Counted from the first letter of the stretch, positions 8,714 through 17,950 are shown. The stretch is DNA of 64,000 nucleotides from Petasospora fabianii (GCA_022641835.1 CP048717.1:124001-188000), one strand, 5' to 3'. Numbers and translations: made by a program. The notes: generated by a model from the letters alone, not told the origin.

Positions 8714-10222
8714 ATGACGGGATCCAATGGCCAAAATAACCAGCCGAGCTTCGGTACGCTCACGAAGCGCCTTCCCACTCCCAAGCACTTTGAGCGTCTC
8801 AGTGACGTGTTGATCTTCCACCCACAAACGGAGCTCTTAATTGACGATGTCGAAAGAAAGATCATTGATCCATCCGGAATGAAGTTCAAGCATCGTGCCA
8901 AGCGTATCTACCGTACTCTCAACAAGGACCATGATTTGAAGATATACCATTATCTCAAGTCCAAAGAGGCCATTACCAATTGGGTTGTAGCTGATGATCC
9001 GGATGTTTGGAGCCACATCGACACTTACGATATCAGCCTCTGCCGTGGCTGTCTTTCTTACTGCTTTGGATCAACTGCTTCATCCAAGACCCACTATGAG
9101 GAATCTCCGCACTGTGAACAATTTCAACAAGATGTTGTCGAGGCTGATGGTACCTTCTTCTTAAAGAATACAAAGGGATATTTCATTTTGTCGCGTCTAC
9201 CAGATACTGGTAATGTCAATGACAATAACAGGATTGCAGAGATCAGAGACAAGTCAATGGCTCTAATGGAGCAGGTTGCTCGCTCACTTGTGAATAGTAA
9301 AGATACAATCTCATCTGATGATGATGGCACTGATAGGGAGTCCGGTGACTCTGTTTCAAGCTCCAAGAGACCATCAGCTGTCGATACCACCGAGGAGAAT
9401 TCACACAAGAAGGCCAAGATCACCAACAGTCAACCAGACCAACCTCAGTCCATTGTTGGAAAAGTTACACTATCCGTCAAGAATGAGAATAACTTGACAC
9501 CAAAGCAATCCAAAACCACTACTGTCACTAACACACCTTCCATCAATGGCAATAGGTCGAAATCACCAAAAGTCACCGCCGAGCAGATAATAGATGAAAT
9601 GAAAGAGTCCGTTAAAGAACATATGGAGATGATGGTGGATAGTATTGACTTGAAATACGAAGAAGACGCCAATAAGAAAAATCCACTCATTTCCCCCTTA
9701 ATTGTCGACTATTTCAACAATCCAGTCACAAGTACCACCATCTTACCATTTGTACTCCTGGATTGTATCACTGATGATTTGTGGAACACAGATGAGGAGA
9801 TTTCAAAGAGTTTCCGGTTCCTCTTGTCCGGTGATGGACCAAAGCTTACGCTGTACAACGATAAGGATTTATTCTCATTATCTATTACTTTAAAAAATTA
9901 TACCGAAGAAGGTTGGTCAGTTTGTGTGAGGCTTGAATCCACTGGTAATAAACTACCGGACAGGGCAGCTACTTTCCAACACCATGATACAGTTGAAGCT
10001 CATGGTATTTCCTTCGAGCAGCTGAGTCAAGCGCTTGTAACGTTCCGGGCTGTTGTCTACACAGTAACAGAACGAGTTTCTGGTAAACTTCCACTTCCAA
10101 AGAGGGAGTACATGAGTTCTTTCATTGCTGAGTGCTTTGAAAACCCAAGGCTTGACGAAAGTAAGGCTCTTAAGGTTGTTGGTGAAAGGTTGTTTTTCCA
10201 CGTTGCTAGATGGAAAAAGTGA
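8714..10222 (+). CDS. Unrecognised C2HC-module protein B (paralogue of the gene ending at 8243)
   Basis: 502 residues; no named family recognised. The N-terminal module (31-165) reads DVLIFHPQTELLID...RKIIDPSG, NWVVADD (89-95), then C110-x2-C113...H127...H133-C134 and a GYFILSR strand. These features align one by one with the divergent neighbour. A Ser/Thr/Lys-rich linker (about 195-290) carries KRPS and HKKAKI basic patches that could be nuclear localisation signals. The C-terminal domain has TILPFVLLDCITDDLW (342-357), the helix FEQLSQALVTFRAVVYTVTE (434-453), and the end RLFFHVARWKK. The linker is the most diverged part; both ends are conserved, which supports two separate folded domains. 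The start is the first ATG in frame and gives matched lengths. Confidence 0.87.
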   Translation: MTGSNGQNNQPSFGTLTKRLPTPKHFERLSDVLIFHPQTELLIDDVERKIIDPSGMKFKHRAKRIYRTLNKDHDLKIYHYLKSKEAITNWVVADDPDVWSHIDTYDISLCRGCLSYCFGSTASSKTHYEESPHCEQFQQDVVEADGTFFLKNTKGYFILSRLPDTGNVNDNNRIAEIRDKSMALMEQVARSLVNSKDTISSDDDGTDRESGDSVSSSKRPSAVDTTEENSHKKAKITNSQPDQPQSIVGKVTLSVKNENNLTPKQSKTTTVTNTPSINGNRSKSPKVTAEQIIDEMKESVKEHMEMMVDSIDLKYEEDANKKNPLISPLIVDYFNNPVTSTTILPFVLLDCITDDLWNTDEEISKSFRFLLSGDGPKLTLYNDKDLFSLSITLKNYTEEGWSVCVRLESTGNKLPDRAATFQHHDTVEAHGISFEQLSQALVTFRAVVYTVTERVSGKLPLPKREYMSSFIAECFENPRLDESKALKVVGERLFFHVARWKK

Positions 10223-10327
10223 ACATGATAGTCACCAAATCACCATTTACGGTTTACTATATAAAAAACAGAACGACGTCATCTCAATGTATAAATGGGC
10301 ATAGGAATTTTTGTGCTATGTAGTTGA

Positions 10328-11569
10328 TTACTCAAACCAAGAGATCATGAACATGAGGGAAAGACCGACAAGGATGAAAAACAACTGGGAAAACCCCTTA
10401 ACAATCTCCTGCTTTCTAGAGTTATTACTCTCCAATTCCAAGATCTCTGGAATCACACCGACGGTGGCAATGTACAAGAATCCACCAGCAGTGAATGGTA
10501 AAGTCAAATCAGCAGTGGTTACGGTAGTGCCGAACAAACCTGGGGAGGCATCAGTAACGGCATCAGCAACATTTGAGGATGATGAGCCAAGGTTCTGAAT
10601 AAAGATACCCAAGAAGGTACCAAGGTAGGCGCCAACAGCGGTAACAAACTGAGAGTTCATAGCCTGCCATTTTGTGAATCCACCCTGAATTAGCAAGGCA
10701 AAGTCACCAACTTCATGAGGAATCTCGTGGAAGAAGACAGCAAGACAAGTTGTAGAACCAACAGATTTGGAGATGTAAAAGGAGGCAGAAATGGCAAGAC
10801 CATCAGTGATGTTGTGTGTGAAATCGGAGATCAGGTTCAAGTAAGCAGAAGCCTTGACAGAAGCATTAGGGTTCTCGATGACTGGACCAGCATCATCACC
10901 ATCGGTTTTCTTGTGCTTTCTAACCTCAGCGTCGGATGGGGCAGGATGAGAGTGTGAATGACCATGAGACTCCTCACCTTGCTGATGCTCTAAGATTCTT
11001 AACGACTTGTCGATGAAGAAGAATGCAACGAAACCGATGAAGATGAAGAGACCAAGGATTGTGTTTCTTCTCTCATCAACCAATACGAATGAGTTTTTAG
11101 TGTGATCCACTGGTTCACCGAGGAAAGTCTGTGGCAAAAGATGCAAAAAGACATCACCGAGAAGACCACCAATGGCAAATGACACGAGTAAAGATAGCTT
11201 GGATGGGTTGATGGAAGCTGGGATGAATGCAAGAATCAAATTTGGTGGACCAGAAATGTATGTTGTGGCAAGCAAGGAATTGTATGCTGGGTTTTCGAAT
11301 GGGAACAATTTGGAGAAGAGGTATTGGATGACAGATTCCGAGTGCTCAGCATGTTCGGCAGCCTTCTCAAAGTTCAATTCCTTAACAACAGAACATTCTT
11401 CGAGACGAGATGCAAGGGACTCAAGGTTGAGATCACCATTTGAGTAGTGCAATGGGGCCGCGTTCAGTTTCTCGGACGGCACTTGCAGCGGCTGTTGGAT
11501 GTGCGCATGTGCAAGAGCAGTTGCCATGAGAGGCAATGCTGCTATGATAGTGGAAAACTTCATTGCCAC
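10328..11569 (-). CDS. YKE4: ZIP-family zinc transporter, ZIP7/Yke4 type
   Basis: 413 residues; moves zinc across the ER membrane in its yeast and human (SLC39A7) relatives. It has an N-terminal signal-like segment (MKFSTIIAALPLMATALAHA, after a first MA), a lumenal region, then about seven to eight membrane helices. Diagnostic motifs are DFTHNITDGLAIS in TM4 and HEIPHEVGDFALL in TM5, both of the LIV-1/ZIP7 class, with a His-rich loop HGHSHSHP between TM3 and TM4. It lies directly downstream of PRA1 on the same strand (307 bp apart), in a three-gene zinc block. YKE4 is much more likely than a plasma-membrane ZIP, because ZRT1 is present separately at 13631. Confidence 0.92.
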   Translation of the reverse strand: MAMKFSTIIAALPLMATALAHAHIQQPLQVPSEKLNAAPLHYSNGDLNLESLASRLEECSVVKELNFEKAAEHAEHSESVIQYLFSKLFPFENPAYNSLLATTYISGPPNLILAFIPASINPSKLSLLVSFAIGGLLGDVFLHLLPQTFLGEPVDHTKNSFVLVDERRNTILGLFIFIGFVAFFFIDKSLRILEHQQGEESHGHSHSHPAPSDAEVRKHKKTDGDDAGPVIENPNASVKASAYLNLISDFTHNITDGLAISASFYISKSVGSTTCLAVFFHEIPHEVGDFALLIQGGFTKWQAMNSQFVTAVGAYLGTFLGIFIQNLGSSSSNVADAVTDASPGLFGTTVTTADLTLPFTAGGFLYIATVGVIPEILELESNNSRKQEIVKGFSQLFFILVGLSLMFMISWFE

Positions 11570-11876
11570 TGTTGATCAATGGCTATATCAATATATCGGC
11601 CTTTGCGGACTTCTCCAAGATACTCTCCCAAAGCCCAATCTTCGTGTTGTGATGTGGCACATAATTTGTTCGCGAAAATCACCCATTTTGTGGAAATTGG
11701 CCTAAACAGGCAGTTATCCTTATCGGGTAGGTGCTGGGGGAACTATCTTCACTCTCTCGTCTTTTCCTCTAAGAAATTTTAAATAATCGCACAGCTTATA
11801 AAAACTATTCTTTTATAATGTCATAAGACGAGAAGTATATATCTTATACATAAATATTCTTTTTCTCCTTTACTTT
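11570..11876. other. YKE4 promoter / PRA1 terminator gap
   Basis: 307 bp between two minus-strand genes. The part next to PRA1 (about 11780-11870) is AT-rich with TATATCTTATACATAAATA, fitting a 3' processing region. No gene seen. Confidence 0.5.
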
Positions 11877-12773
11877 TCAGCTACAGTGCACATCACCGTT
11901 GGCGTGGGTGTGACACTCTGTACCAGTGACAGTAGTAGTAGCTGATTCGCTCTTCTCAGAGGCAGTTGCTTCAGCTGATGCTGAACTCTCACCGCTGTGA
12001 TCGTGATCGTGGGCATGCTCTTCCCAGTCATCATCACCAGAACAGCCGACACCTGGCAGAGCGACGTCGTAAGCGTAGACTTCGAGGGCGTAATATCTCA
12101 AAGTTGCAGAGTTTCTAACAGCCTCTTCTGGACTGGACTGAGCGAGCTCCAAACATTCGTCATAGGTATCAGCGTAGTGATCAACAGTGAGCTGGCCAAG
12201 GATCTCAGTGTGCCAGACTCTGTGCAAGATATCGGAAGCCCAAAAGAGAGCATTGGAGAACTTGGAAACCTCGTAACCATAGGCACACATTTGGGAGAGG
12301 TATCTTCTTGATGTGTATGACAAGTCACAGATGACTGTCTCATCGGTACCGTTCTCACCTCTCCAGTGACCAGCCCACCCTTCATTGTCACAGTTCTTAT
12401 CAGGATTGTCACATCTGAAAAGAACACCAGTCTTGTCCTGGTTGACAATGTTGTCATACCAGCCAATAACCTCAGCTGTAGGAGCATCACCAAAGTACTT
12501 TCTGTAAATGTCAGAGCTGTTACCATAACGAGAGGTGTGGTCTCTAGCCTGGGCAGCAAGCTGCTGAGACTCCTTCCATCCCTTATAGATCTGAGTATAC
12601 TGAGTTCTGTTACAAGAAGAGTGAATCTGGATGTCTGGGTTCCAGTTAGCAGACCAGTCGTAAACCTCACCGGTACTGGTAGCGGCGTCAACCCAGACGG
12701 TGGAAGTGACCTCGTCCTGAGCAAGGACGGCAGGAATAGCTGCAAGCAAAAGGGTGAGAATGGAAGACTGCAT
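11877..12773 (-). CDS. PRA1: Secreted zincophore Pra1 / Zps1 / Asp f 2 family
   Basis: 298 residues. The signal peptide [19 protein letters not shown] ends near residue 18-19. The secreted domain holds paired cysteines (C54, C121, C128, C149, C163, C207, C244), N-glycosylation sequons (NRT at 55, NSS at 85, NGT at 141) and HRVWH at 184-188, the HxxxH zinc site of the Pra1 fold, followed by D198/D202. The tail is His- and Ser-rich ([10 protein letters not shown]) and ends in [11 protein letters not shown] (287-297), the high-affinity zinc motif of Candida Pra1. In Candida the protein binds zinc outside the cell and returns it to Zrt1. Here too the transporter gene is divergently transcribed next door (ATG at 13631). 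Length is like the 299-aa Candida protein. Confidence 0.95.
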   Translation of the reverse strand: MQSSILTLLLAAIPAVLAQDEVTSTVWVDAATSTGEVYDWSANWNPDIQIHSSCNRTQYTQIYKGWKESQQLAAQARDHTSRYGNSSDIYRKYFGDAPTAEVIGWYDNIVNQDKTGVLFRCDNPDKNCDNEGWAGHWRGENGTDETVICDLSYTSRRYLSQMCAYGYEVSKFSNALFWASDILHRVWHTEILGQLTVDHYADTYDECLELAQSSPEEAVRNSATLRYYALEVYAYDVALPGVGCSGDDDWEEHAHDHDHSGESSASAEATASEKSESATTTVTGTECHTHANGDVHCS

Positions 12774-13630
12774 CTAGCGGGGTATAGTGAAGAGTTTGGT
12801 TGATATCCGAAGATAACGAATCTTGATCGGCCTTCTCGAGATGCGGGTGCCGCCTATTTATCAACATTTCTCTGTATCGATCTCGGGCTTCGAAGGTGCC
12901 GCCTAATTCATGCAAGCTATTTAACTATAACCAAACCGGTTGCATTGTCTATAACATTAATGTGACCGGACTAGTGACTCTACTCTCAACACGGATCGCT
13001 TTAGTTAAGAACCCCGTGCGCCAAGAGCAGTGGGGCACATCTTCCTTGGCAATTCACCGTGCTGGTTATGAGCAGCCCGCCTGGGGAGACCGCTACTGTG
13101 TAATAACACTACTACGTTCTGGATAAGAAAAGACGATAAAGTATCCACTTCTATCTTCTAGTCTTCACTGTTTTGTGTGGTTTCCCTTGTCCCGTTTTCC
13201 CTGATTGACGCAGGGTCCTCGGTTCGGAGATGAGCCCTTCCATTTGTGGGGATCCTCAAACCGGAGCTGATGCAAAATCTTTACCAGGGCCTATTGCAGA
13301 AGTACGATAACCACACTGGTGTTAAACGGACTTTTCTCTTCTCCTTGGCATGACCCTTCCAGTCCAATAAATGGAGCTGTTCCGGGTATTAGTTGCGTTG
13401 AAAAGGCCACTTAAGTATGGTCTGACTCGAGCGGAACCGGTATTAACCAGTAAGCGTATCTGCAACTACCTGACCAGTAATATTGTTAAAACTCGCCGTG
13501 CAGAAGCTCGGTTGCATCAAAACTATCTCTTCACTTATATATCTTGTCAAGTCCTCGATACAGATATCTCTCTTCCAAGCTTTGCTCTTGCAACCGACAT
13601 CCATCAGCACACATTTCATCAAAGCGCACA
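12774..13630. other. Shared divergent PRA1 / ZRT1 promoter region
   Basis: 857 bp. It contains a direct repeat near PRA1 (12839-12909) and three copies of the Rim101 core GCCAAG (13020-13025 on plus, 13045-13050 and 13344-13349 on minus). A complete Zap1-type ACCTTNAAGGT palindrome is not visible; ACCTTCGAAG on the minus strand near 12889-12898 is only a half match. No gene is supported. Confidence 0.6.
12846..12905. repeat. Direct repeat GGTGCCGCCTA in PRA1 promoter
   Basis: The 11-mer GGTGCCGCCTA occurs at 12846-12856 and 12895-12905, 49 bases apart and 70-130 bases before the PRA1 ATG. The flanks also resemble each other (CTCGAG...GG against CTCGGG...GG before it, TTTAT against ATTCAT after), so the repeated unit is about 30 bp. 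A binding-site pair is plausible. Confidence 0.7.
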
Positions 13631-15142
13631 ATGCTCTTGAAGAACATCCAGCTTTTCACTTTGATGGCAGCAGCTCAGGCTGCCTCAGTGGTTGTGTCTG
13701 TCTATCCACAGGAGACTTCAACTCGTGTTGGTACTGATAATGTTGTCCTTATCACACGTACCCGTGAAGCTGCTGTCACCGAACAGCCACACGATCATAC
13801 CCATGAACACTCACATGAACATGAACACTCCACTGCTACTGCCACCGGCCAGACCACAGCTGTTACAGGATGTCACTTCCACGGAGACACTCAGTTCTGT
13901 ATTGATGGTAATGGTGTTGAAGGTGTTATTGTCGGTGGTGCCACTGCCTCTGCTGATGCTCCAGAGTCCTATACTGGATGTCATGTCCATGATGCCGCTG
14001 AGACTTACTGTTTAGATGCCTCTGGTGAGGAAGTTCAATTCAAGGGCGAGGAAGCTTCTTCTTCCTCTTCCTCTTCATCCTCTTCTGACAAAAAGGGAAA
14101 GAACTGTCATTTCCATGCCGGTGTTGAGCACTGTATTGGTGGTGACGAACATGAAAATGAGGCAAAATGTGACAAAGTCGATCGTGATTACAACATCCCA
14201 TTGCGTATTGGTCTTCTCTTTGTCATTCTTGTCACTTCTGCTATTGGTTCTTTTGGTCCAATGGTCCTTACCAGTCTGCTCAACCTCAGTTTCGAATCTA
14301 TTGGTTTCACTATTGTTAAGCAATTCGGTACAGGTATCGTCATCTCTACTGCCTTTGTCCACCTGATTACACACGCTCAACTGATGTGGTCAAACAAATG
14401 TATGGGTGAGCTTGCTTATGAATCCACAGGTACAGCTATCACTATGGCTGGTGTCTTCATTGCATTCCTTCTTGAATACGTTGCTAAGAGACTCCTTGGA
14501 TCCAGACATGACGCAGTATCCAAGGCTAGATCTACTACTGATGAGGCAAGCGGTTCAAACTCTGATATCGAGGCTAATGCTAAGCAGAACAACGAAGTCA
14601 CTACTGTTGATCCTGAAAAGGGTGTTGTGCATGACCATCATGGCCATGGTTTGCTTATCCCAGATGATTCCATCTCTGTTACCACTATGGAGGCTGGTAT
14701 TATCTTCCACTCCATCCTTATCGGTATCACACTTGTTGTTGCTGGTGATTCCTTCTTCATCACATTGTTCATTGTCATTATTTTCCACCAAATGTTTGAA
14801 GGTCTTGCCCTTGGTTCCAGAATCGCACAATTGGACTCTGCTTCTTGGTTCAAGAAGTGTCTCATGGCCGCTGGTTTCGCCGTTGTTACCCCAGTTGGTA
14901 TGGCTATCGGAACTGGTGTCTTGTCTAAGTTCAATGGTAACGATAAGAGTACATTGATCGCTTTGGGTACCTTAGATTCTTTCTCCGCTGGTGTCTTGAT
15001 CTGGACAGGTATTGTGGAGATGTGGGCTAATGATTGGTTGTTTGGTAACTTGGCTTCTTCCGGTCCTGTCAAGACTTGTATCGCCATCTTCTCACTCATG
15101 GTGGGTATGTTGTTGATGTCTGTTCTTGGTAAGTGGGCTTGA
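13631..15142 (+). CDS. ZRT1: High-affinity plasma-membrane ZIP zinc transporter with CHxH ectodomain
   Basis: 503 residues from the ATG at 13631, which opens a signal peptide (MLLKNIQLFTLMAAAQAA); an in-frame ATG at 13544 would bury it. The extracellular N-terminus (20-185) holds a His-rich stretch (HDHTHEHSHEHEH, 54-66), a poly-Ser run and three zinc-type motifs: CHFHGDTQFC (81-90), CHVHDAAETYC (117-127) and CHFHAGVEHC (159-168). Eight membrane helices follow, with FVHLITHAQLMW in TM4 and FHSILIGITL and FHQMFEGLALGSR in TM4/TM5, the HxxxE zinc path of fungal Zrt proteins. The cytosolic loop has HDHHGHGL. The ectodomain motifs are of the same type as the Pra1 C-terminal motif, and the two genes share a promoter region. 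Confidence 0.94.
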   Translation: MLLKNIQLFTLMAAAQAASVVVSVYPQETSTRVGTDNVVLITRTREAAVTEQPHDHTHEHSHEHEHSTATATGQTTAVTGCHFHGDTQFCIDGNGVEGVIVGGATASADAPESYTGCHVHDAAETYCLDASGEEVQFKGEEASSSSSSSSSSDKKGKNCHFHAGVEHCIGGDEHENEAKCDKVDRDYNIPLRIGLLFVILVTSAIGSFGPMVLTSLLNLSFESIGFTIVKQFGTGIVISTAFVHLITHAQLMWSNKCMGELAYESTGTAITMAGVFIAFLLEYVAKRLLGSRHDAVSKARSTTDEASGSNSDIEANAKQNNEVTTVDPEKGVVHDHHGHGLLIPDDSISVTTMEAGIIFHSILIGITLVVAGDSFFITLFIVIIFHQMFEGLALGSRIAQLDSASWFKKCLMAAGFAVVTPVGMAIGTGVLSKFNGNDKSTLIALGTLDSFSAGVLIWTGIVEMWANDWLFGNLASSGPVKTCIAIFSLMVGMLLMSVLGKWA

Positions 15143-15270
15143 AGCTTATCACTAATAGGTAGCTCGGAAGGTGCTGCTTTTCAATAAATATATGCTAAAA
15201 AAAGTTACTCTGTGAGACGACTACGTAGACACATATCAGCTAATGCATAATGTAGTATATACATACTCAT

Positions 15271-16245
15271 TTATTCTGGACCAAAGTCAATGAGACCACC
15301 TCTGTTTGAATGTCTGGAGAAGTAATCAAAGTCAACGGACACAGCATTGGCAAGCAAGACAGCTCTCTGATCCAATGTTAAGGGACCACCAACTTCTGGA
15401 TAGTAGCTCTGCATACCAGCAAATGAAGCCGGATCCATTCTGATGATATAGACACCGGTATCAGTGAACATCTCTCTACCAAGGCCAACCCAGTTTCTAT
15501 CAACTGAGCCAATCACGATACCGTTCTCATCCCTTACAGGGAAATCGAAACTCAAGAAAGGAGCATCAATAGCACCAAACTGATTGAAGTCGTCAGTTTC
15601 CTCAGCCTTAAACAAGTTGTATCTTCTTCTCCATGGATGCCAACTCTGAACACTTTCACCAATGACACCATCATCTTCATTCTGGAATCCTGGTAATATA
15701 GCCTTGATGTGCGAGTTGATGAAAGAGAATGGTCTTCTGATTGTCATAAGATGCTCACCGGCATTATCAAACACATCAACGAGGAAAGGTCTGTGTAATC
15801 TGTAAATCTGTCTCATCATCATTTTGACGAATCCAAGATCTCTCTCCATCATGAATCCAAGTCTATTTCCCAGAGCATCCATGATAACATATTGATTTGC
15901 TTGTTCAAATCCGAGAAACACGTTCATCATCTCCATTTGACGTTCAATGACAAGGGTAGGTTCACTAAGGATACGGTATATGCCATCACTTTCCGTGATT
16001 ACACCATTTGGATTTGGAACAGCACCAGTGGAGGCATATGTGTATGTGTAATTGGACTCCGGTTCAGGGTGTTGGTACTGTCCTCGTTCGTAGGCAATAC
16101 GTGTACGGTTTGCAGGGGAGCGACTACCTCTAGGAAGTGGAGAGTAGAAGCGAACAGCAGAGATAGCGGTTGTTCGTTGTTGAACAGATCTAAGCCGTGA
16201 TGAAAGACAGCTGCGTATCGTATGAGTCAATGGAGTCTTCAGCAT
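15271..16245 (-). CDS. AIM25: Phospholipid scramblase-like mitochondrial protein
   Basis: 324 residues from the ATG at 16245. The first 50 residues are rich in Arg, Ser and Thr without acids (MLKTPLTHTIRSCLSSRLRS), a good mitochondrial presequence. The rest is a scramblase fold: LSEPTLVIERQMEMMNVFLGFEQANQY, then R-P-F segments (RRPFSFINSHIKAI), WHPWRRRYNLF, DFPVRDENGIVIGSVDRNW and a C-terminal hydrophobic LTLDQRAVLLANAVSVDFDYFSRHS. This order is that of yeast Aim25 and the human PLSCR family. A longer in-frame start at 16326 would put a hydrophobic segment before the presequence and is less likely. Confidence 0.9.
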   Translation of the reverse strand: MLKTPLTHTIRSCLSSRLRSVQQRTTAISAVRFYSPLPRGSRSPANRTRIAYERGQYQHPEPESNYTYTYASTGAVPNPNGVITESDGIYRILSEPTLVIERQMEMMNVFLGFEQANQYVIMDALGNRLGFMMERDLGFVKMMMRQIYRLHRPFLVDVFDNAGEHLMTIRRPFSFINSHIKAILPGFQNEDDGVIGESVQSWHPWRRRYNLFKAEETDDFNQFGAIDAPFLSFDFPVRDENGIVIGSVDRNWVGLGREMFTDTGVYIIRMDPASFAGMQSYYPEVGGPLTLDQRAVLLANAVSVDFDYFSRHSNRGGLIDFGPE

Positions 16246-16493
16246 TGTGTTAAGTCTGTGTCTGCTCTCAATTGATGTAATTGCTAGAGAAAATAGGGCG
16301 GTGGCAAGCATATTCCATGACCCCAATTCATCATAAATGTCTATTAACCTATCAAGAAACTGGGGTGTCCGGGTGCTGCCATTTCCTGACGGGTGCGCGC
16401 GCTTTCTCTCATCGAAGTAAATTTTCCAACGTATAGACGAGTTTTAGAGAGTGATTAGGTGATGATAATTGGACACAGTGCACTAATTCAGCC

Positions 16494-17213
16494 ATGTCAT
16501 TCATCTCTAGAAGACTCATTCACACTGTTCCACGTCTGAGTACGAAACTTCCGGGTCTTTACTCGGAAAAGGGCTTCCAGACCGCCTGGACCGACTATCA
16601 AACACTACTCACAACACGTCTCTCACAACTGACGGCGGGTACCGCCGATGAGACACGTTTCCCCTTCCACATTGCACAGATTCATGCTAAGGACCAGACG
16701 AAACAGAAAGTGTTCAACGCTGCATCTCAAGCGCACAATAACCACTTCTTCTTCCAGCAGCTTGTGAGCCCGGAGAACAATACAACAAGACCATCAAGAC
16801 AGCTTGAAGAAAGAATCGAGGCTAGATTCGGTTCCCTCGATGGACTGAAAAAGGAGCTTGTGGCACAAAGTGAAAAGATCATTGGCCAGGGATGGTTGTT
16901 TGTCGTTGAAGATTACACTAAACAGCTCGATATCCTTGCCTTGAACAATTCTGGTACTCCATACCATTTCGCTGGTAATCATGCTCTTGATCTCAATGGA
17001 CCAATCTCTGAGGGTGATTACAACGAGCTCACTGCCATGCAGAAGGACTTAGCTGAAGGTGGACAGGACTATACTCTCCCATTGCTCGCAGTGAGTTTGT
17101 GGGATCAGTCATACTTGGTTGACTATGGCGTGTCGGGAAGAAAGCAGTACATTGAAAAGGTGTTCGATGCCACCAACTGGGATGTTGTCAGTAGCAGAGT
17201 GTTCAAGTTGTAA
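16494..17213 (+). CDS. RSM26: Mitochondrial small-subunit ribosomal protein, SOD-like fold (mS42/mS43)
   Basis: 239 residues. A short presequence (MSFISRRLIHTVPRLS) precedes a manganese-superoxide-dismutase-like fold: HNNHFFFQQL, EARFGSLDGLKKELVAQSEKIIGQGWLFVVED and LAVSLWDQSYLVDYG. In the Mn-SOD family the equivalents are HxxHxxFW, FGSFDxFK and DVWEHAYYxDY. Several metal ligands are replaced, as in mitoribosomal proteins mS42 (Rsm26) and mS43 (Mrp1). The N-terminal GLYSEKGFQTAWTDYQ favours Rsm26, but I cannot exclude Mrp1. It is divergent from AIM25. Confidence 0.75.
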   Translation: MSFISRRLIHTVPRLSTKLPGLYSEKGFQTAWTDYQTLLTTRLSQLTAGTADETRFPFHIAQIHAKDQTKQKVFNAASQAHNNHFFFQQLVSPENNTTRPSRQLEERIEARFGSLDGLKKELVAQSEKIIGQGWLFVVEDYTKQLDILALNNSGTPYHFAGNHALDLNGPISEGDYNELTAMQKDLAEGGQDYTLPLLAVSLWDQSYLVDYGVSGRKQYIEKVFDATNWDVVSSRVFKL

Positions 17214-17350
17214 ATAGTACGAAAAGATAAGAAGAAAGAACACTGGTGCCAGGTTATTGTTGGTATGTATATAATTACGATGGCCTTACACAGAAAAATG
17301 TAACGTTTAACGAATCATCAATTTTGGGGAACACATTGTAATTGTCGTCA

Positions 17351-17950
17351 TCATTGAATCTTGACACCAGCAATCTTGCCATCCTCATCTTTTAACAATT
17401 GTGCTCTTCCTCGTTTCACCAGCACTTGGAGAGCAGTCTCAAGGACTTGTGGGTGTATACCATGGAACTCTTGTTTTAGACTCAGATCGCCATGAGCCAG
17501 CTCATATAGCGTCAGCACAACACCACTTTGACCAGTTGCCTCAACCCATTCAAGGATCTTCGCAGCCCAATCGTCTGGCCGGTGCCAGTAGACAAAGATC
17601 TGTGATGTGTCTTTCTTATTTACAAATGCAGCGTCCCCATTCGAAACCATCTCGTTGAAGATAAGACTAACGACACCAACATCGAGCCTGCGATCAATTC
17701 CCTTGTTCTCAAACAACGGTTCCATGTCTGAACCATTGGCATCCTCTGTAGCCTGCTCTTCATCCAACATCTCCACATCTCCCCGTGATAACGCTAGTCC
17801 CCTGTTGTTGAGCACCCACACTCGATGGTGGGCACAGTACGCCAGCACAAGCGAGATCCATTGCGTACGTTGGGCTGCCCATGTCTGCTCGTTCGGCTGC
17901 TGTGTGTAAAAGGGAGGGAAGTTGTGTATGCGTGGGAACTCGAAGGCCAT
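17351..17950 (-). CDS. VPS25: ESCRT-II subunit Vps25
   Basis: 199 residues from the ATG at 17950. The N-terminal FPRIHNFPPFYTQQPNEQTW carries the PPFYTxQP motif by which Vps25 docks on Vps22/Vps36. Two winged-helix domains follow (about 20-110 and 115-199), with WISLVLAYCAHHRVWVL, then DTSQIFVYWHRPDDWAAKILEWVEATGQSGVVLTLYEL and a RGRAQLLKDEDGKIAGVKIQ end. ESCRT-II acts at endosomes in multivesicular-body sorting. The ATG at 17968 would add six residues and skip the conserved MAFEFP start. Length is close to the 202 residues of baker's yeast. Confidence 0.93.
   Translation of the reverse strand: MAFEFPRIHNFPPFYTQQPNEQTWAAQRTQWISLVLAYCAHHRVWVLNNRGLALSRGDVEMLDEEQATEDANGSDMEPLFENKGIDRRLDVGVVSLIFNEMVSNGDAAFVNKKDTSQIFVYWHRPDDWAAKILEWVEATGQSGVVLTLYELAHGDLSLKQEFHGIHPQVLETALQVLVKRGRAQLLKDEDGKIAGVKIQ

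Noticed and set aside
12774-13630. Zap1-type zinc-response element
   Set aside because: Only a half match (ACCTTCGAAG on the minus strand, near 12889-12898) is visible.
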